From Astrothelium macrocarpum (taxonomy: Eukaryota > Ascomycota > Dothideomycetes > Trypetheliales > Trypetheliaceae): a stretch of DNA of 64,000 nucleotides. The notes beneath the pieces were generated by a model. That model was not told the origin of the DNA and searched no databases. It saw only the letters and a list, made by a program, of their open reading frames with translations. The translations under genes were made by a program, and so were the position numbers. The DNA is taken from contig JAGEMR010000042.1 of the NCBI GenBank assembly GCA_021030915.1, positions 1-64,000 on the forward strand, in the 5' to 3' direction. Shown one piece after another: positions 60,512 to 64,000 of this stretch (position 1 is its first letter; each line of letters starts with the position of its first letter).

Positions 60512-61949
60512 TCGAAGCGAGGTACGCAGGCAATGGAAGGTTGTTCAACGGTAAATGTTGCCCTTGTGATTTGAGGTGTTGGCCTGTGGTGTGAGCCTCT
60601 ACAAAAAACCTTAAAAACCAAAAACTACGGCCTATTGTAGACTTCCGCTTTTCAATCTTTATCCAGTTGGACACGCCTTTAAAAACGCCAGCATAAAGTA
60701 CACGAGTGTAGCTATAGCATTAGCCAACGCCAGCCTGTTTGGACCTTTCGATTCTCCAGACACTGTTGAATCAGGGGCTTAAGCGAATGATACCCACTTT
60801 AGGACTAGAGCATCGAAATCTTACAGCGGCGGAGAGCCGCCGTCTTGGACACGGCAGCTTCGGAACATGTTCCATTGGACGAACCGAGAATTGTTGGCGA
60901 AGCAATGAAACCGAGTTTCTGTCGCCACTCTGCTAAAACAATGCTTCAAGTTCTTTGTCTCTGACTCTTCCAAGACGTTTCACCATGACTCGCGTGTCGG
61001 TGTTCGGATAAGCCGAAGAGCGGGCTGAACAAGAGTGGGAAGCACTACAAACCACAATGGGATAGAATGAATGCAGCTGGGACGGGATGAAAGCCACACT
61101 ATGGGAAAACGTAAGATTCGTATGTGGTGGGACGATGTTCTTCCTGATACTAACTTCCTTCCCCTCTCCTGCCCAATGGAATGCTTCTCTAATCCGTTGC
61201 CTGCTTAGAATAGAAGATGCCTTCTATAAATCTTACCTTAGGCAGGGGTCTTGACTGGTTGGTGAGCGTCCGCGTGGTGCAATCTGCGATGACTCACCAG
61301 CAGCTGATAGCGGCCAAATTTCGATATTTACCTAAAGAGATTGCCGAAGGGGCGAAAATGAGCAGTGCGTTATTGAATCGATGATCTTTAGTAGGTTTAG
61401 CTATTGTAGGTGCGTGTCAGGTCAATGTCTTGGCTTGTTCGTGCTGTGGTATCGTTTTGGATTGAAATTTCGCTGGTATCGACTCTAATTTTCTCAAAGG
61501 CGCCTATCTACACATGGTTTACGACAAGTTATTGAGAAAAGAGCAATCGGATGGTAATTTGGATTGTGAATTTTTGCTATGTACCAACATCACAGACTGC
61601 TGAAAAGGTCATGCAGCATGGCCTGCTACGACACAACGCGTTAGCCACGTCTTCACATTGAATCCTATCTACTAGCAACCTAGCAAACGCAATTGCCAAT
61701 ATCAATGGTGGTGCGAAGCCCCCAGAACGACCACCAAGAGCAGCTCCCGGAATGCCTCATCTTAAGTACCGCTGGCTTTGGCTCATACTCAGCATTTATG
61801 TTCATCTCGCTACTCACTCTTGGCAATTTCGAAACACTCCACTTAGCGGCTCTCGCGTCGAATTTGGCGCGATAGTCCAGTATCAACATTCCCTTTTGAC
61901 TTGTTCAAGGCAGCAGACTATAGTATGAGATGTTGACTTCTGTGTTTGC
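60512..61949. other. Intergenic, no supported gene
   Basis: About 1.4 kb. Only short frames without features on either strand, and no repeat that I could recognise. Confidence 0.35.
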
Positions 61950-62772
61950 CTAAGTCTTGATGAACTCCAAGAGGTTTCGCGCAACTTGATCTGGGTTAGC
62001 CAGCATGGGAAGATGACCAAGAGGCGCCGTGTATATGGTGCAATTCGCTGCTTCAGCCATTAATCGCTGCCTTTCAGGCGGTATACATGCGTCGTTCTCG
62101 CAAAGCAAATAAGCGCTTGGAATCTTCTCCCAAACGGCGTATGGAACGACTCTGTCCCAATCTTTGCTGGGCTGGTGCTGCATGATAGCCTTGTATTTGC
62201 TAGCTACCGGTGCAGGCACATCTTGAAATAGCAATTCATCAGGGTTCTTGCAGAACATCCTGTCATCCTAAGCGTAAAGTTAGAAAGCTATCAAAGGCCG
62301 CTCACATATTGTAGAACGAGTGAAAACCAGTCTTGTTCACTGTTGCTCAGATCGACAAATAGTGACTTACCTCGAAGTCCATGAATGGCAAAGGATGATG
62401 ATGAAATCCAATGGGAAGCAGGCCTGCCGCAATGAAGAAAAATTTCTCAACTCCACCACCACTGGCAATTGTGTCCTTGCCACCAACCTCCAGACCTTCG
62501 ACAGCAGCTGCGCCTAGGAAGCCACCCGCACTGTGGGCGACCATCACCACGCTTTTTCCAGCTTTCACCAGCGGCTCAACGACTTTGCGAATGCCATCGA
62601 TGTCATCGTGCATATTGGGATTCCCCGGACTCGTCGTGCCTGTGGAGCGGAGCGGCGCTGGATGGACATCAGAAATAGGCGGTGAGGCTTTGGCCAAAAT
62701 CTCACGCAACGGATCGTATACCGCTGGTCCTTCCCAAAGGCCGGGTACGAGAATGAGAGTTGGTGCGGCCAT
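61950..62772 (-). CDS. Alpha/beta hydrolase (AB_hydrolase_6 type)
   Basis: Small serine hydrolase or esterase. Two exons (62772-62371, 62267-61950) give 239 residues. The start MAAPTLILVPGLWEGPAVYD contains the oxyanion region. The nucleophile elbow is AHSAGG with Ser; the acid is probably Asp in ENDACIPP and the His is in PLGHLPML, completing a plausible triad. The intron runs from GTAAGT after the codon for Glu in FMDFE to TTAG before DDRMFCKN. Substrate cannot be predicted; relatives include salicylate- and methyl-ester hydrolases as well as many orphans. No signal peptide is seen. Confidence 0.9.
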
Positions 62773-64000
62773 TTGAAGAGTAGGATCGTGCTTTTAGACG
62801 ATAGTAGCTGTAATGATTCAATGAATCTTCAAGCTTTGCCTTCTATCCTTCTTGTTGAGCAGCAACCTCATGTGAGTCCCTCGCCCACAAAGATTCCGTG
62901 GACGAAAAGATGCTTAGTGAGGGTAGCAGAAAAGCGAGAGTATTGCTACTTGCACTTTCGGAAGGCATAGGCTTCAAGTATTGAGAGGTTTCTTAATCAT
63001 TGAGAACTATATGAGTCCAGCACGGGACATTTATGGAGGAATTAGGAAGGGTCTTCCACCCGGCATGTGGCTTGCCCTATTTAAGTCGTAATCAGCTTAG
63101 ACTGAAGTACAATGGCGAGTGCGCGCTGCGTGGAATATGCTATCGTCTAAGCTGATCAGCTCATTCTAAAAGTGAATAATGGGTTTTTATGGATCGAAAT
63201 ATTATGCTTTACTCTTAGAATGTGCAAGGCCAGAGCCAGATTCCGCTCTAGTTTTGATATTATAGTAATGGCCGCTCTCAGTCGCCGCAACTTTACAGTA
63301 CCGATCGAACTTTTAGTAGACTTAACCAATCTCAGGCCATTTCAAGGGACGCTTCTGATTGTGTACCCCGATACGATCCATTTTTAATATTTGATACCAT
63401 CTTTTTTAGTTCTCTATGAGCGTCGGCTAAAATCACGACAAATCTTGAATGTGAATATGTCATATATCTTGCACGAAAACTAAGCAAGCGCTTGACTGGA
63501 TCAGTGTTGCCCATACTGCAACCGATTTGCATCAACAGAATTTAATGCTTTTTCTTATCCGCGATCAGTTGGAACGAGAGAATTGACTCCTGCTGGATAT
63601 TAAACGACCGATGACGCCGCAAGCCGAACAATACCTAAGGCTGTTCACTAAATGTATTTGAAGTGCTTTTGAACTCCCATAGCTTGCATGGAGGTATATG
63701 CGTGTGCCTAAATAGAGTTGAAGAGGAACCATTGCGAATGGCAACAGAGATGAAGAAAGAGCGATTGGGTTGGCGTCCAGACAAGCTACGTCGGAGACAA
63801 GATAGACACGAAGGCATCAACCAGACCCGAATCAACGAGACCAAAACGAAGACGATTACGCTAGGGGTTGCCAGCTGCTTGTAGGCTGCTAAAGGGGGGT
63901 TAAGGTCTTGTAGTTGGAGCCAACAGCAGTGCTTGATCGTTGAACGAGGTTAGTCAACACGCTTAAAAGTACGGAAAGAGACTCGTTTCCAAAATCAAGG
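62773..64000. other. Intergenic, no supported gene to the window end
   Basis: About 1.2 kb. It contains the inverted repeat at 63091-63156 and a few short plus-strand frames without recognisable features. Confidence 0.35.
63091..63156. repeat. Inverted repeat, 12-bp perfect arms
   Basis: ATCAGCTTAGAC (63091-63102) and its exact complement GTCTAAGCTGAT (63145-63156) are separated by 42 bases. It could be part of a decayed element or a stem-loop; no nearby gene suggests a role. Confidence 0.5.

Overview
The window looks like a chromosome segment of a filamentous ascomycete (Pezizomycotina; possibly Leotiomycetes, but the class is a guess). Genes carry short introns of about 45-70 nt with GTRNGT-like donors and CTAAC-type branch sites. 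The families present (NACHT/STAND receptors, Zn2Cys6 regulator, rhodopsin-like 7TM proteins, fungal arylamine N-acetyltransferase, Bre4-like transporter) fit this group. The first ~960 bases are extremely AT-rich and stop-dense, as expected of a RIP-degraded repeat island. I saw no rRNA, CRISPR array or convincing intact tRNA. All exon joins were derived by hand from splice signals and reading-frame continuity, not from transcripts.

Left part (1-25 kb): AT-rich island; a small three-exon gene (1516-1890, +); a large STAND/NLR-type receptor (2292-7244, -) with a degenerate alpha/beta-hydrolase head, NACHT, ankyrin repeats and a zinc-finger tail; a small Ser-rich hypothetical; the mitotic Cdc25 phosphatase (nimT type); an arylamine N-acetyltransferase; a rhodopsin-domain membrane protein; a decayed stretch; an intronless cytochrome P450. 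Two diverged copies of one MITE-like element lie at 18.4 and 24.5 kb.

Centre (25-41.3 kb): conserved housekeeping block with a USP5/Ubp14 deubiquitinase, the nucleolar Pol5 factor, an F-box-like protein, a Bre4-like membrane transporter, and the Wee1 kinase (ankA type) with a minimal uORF just before its start. Cdc25 and Wee1, which act oppositely on Cdc2/Cdk1 tyrosine phosphorylation, are therefore about 23 kb apart.

Right part (41.3-64 kb): accessory-looking. A hypothetical gene, a second NACHT receptor whose frame is broken at a T7 run, an inverted-repeat element beside a tRNA-like sequence, an NTF2/SnoaL-like protein, a Zn2Cys6 regulator, a dienelactone hydrolase, a second rhodopsin-like protein, an MFS monocarboxylate-type transporter, a 2H phosphoesterase and an alpha/beta hydrolase. 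The regulator, hydrolases, SnoaL-like protein and transporter could form a small catabolic or biosynthetic neighbourhood, but there is no backbone synthase and the link is speculative.
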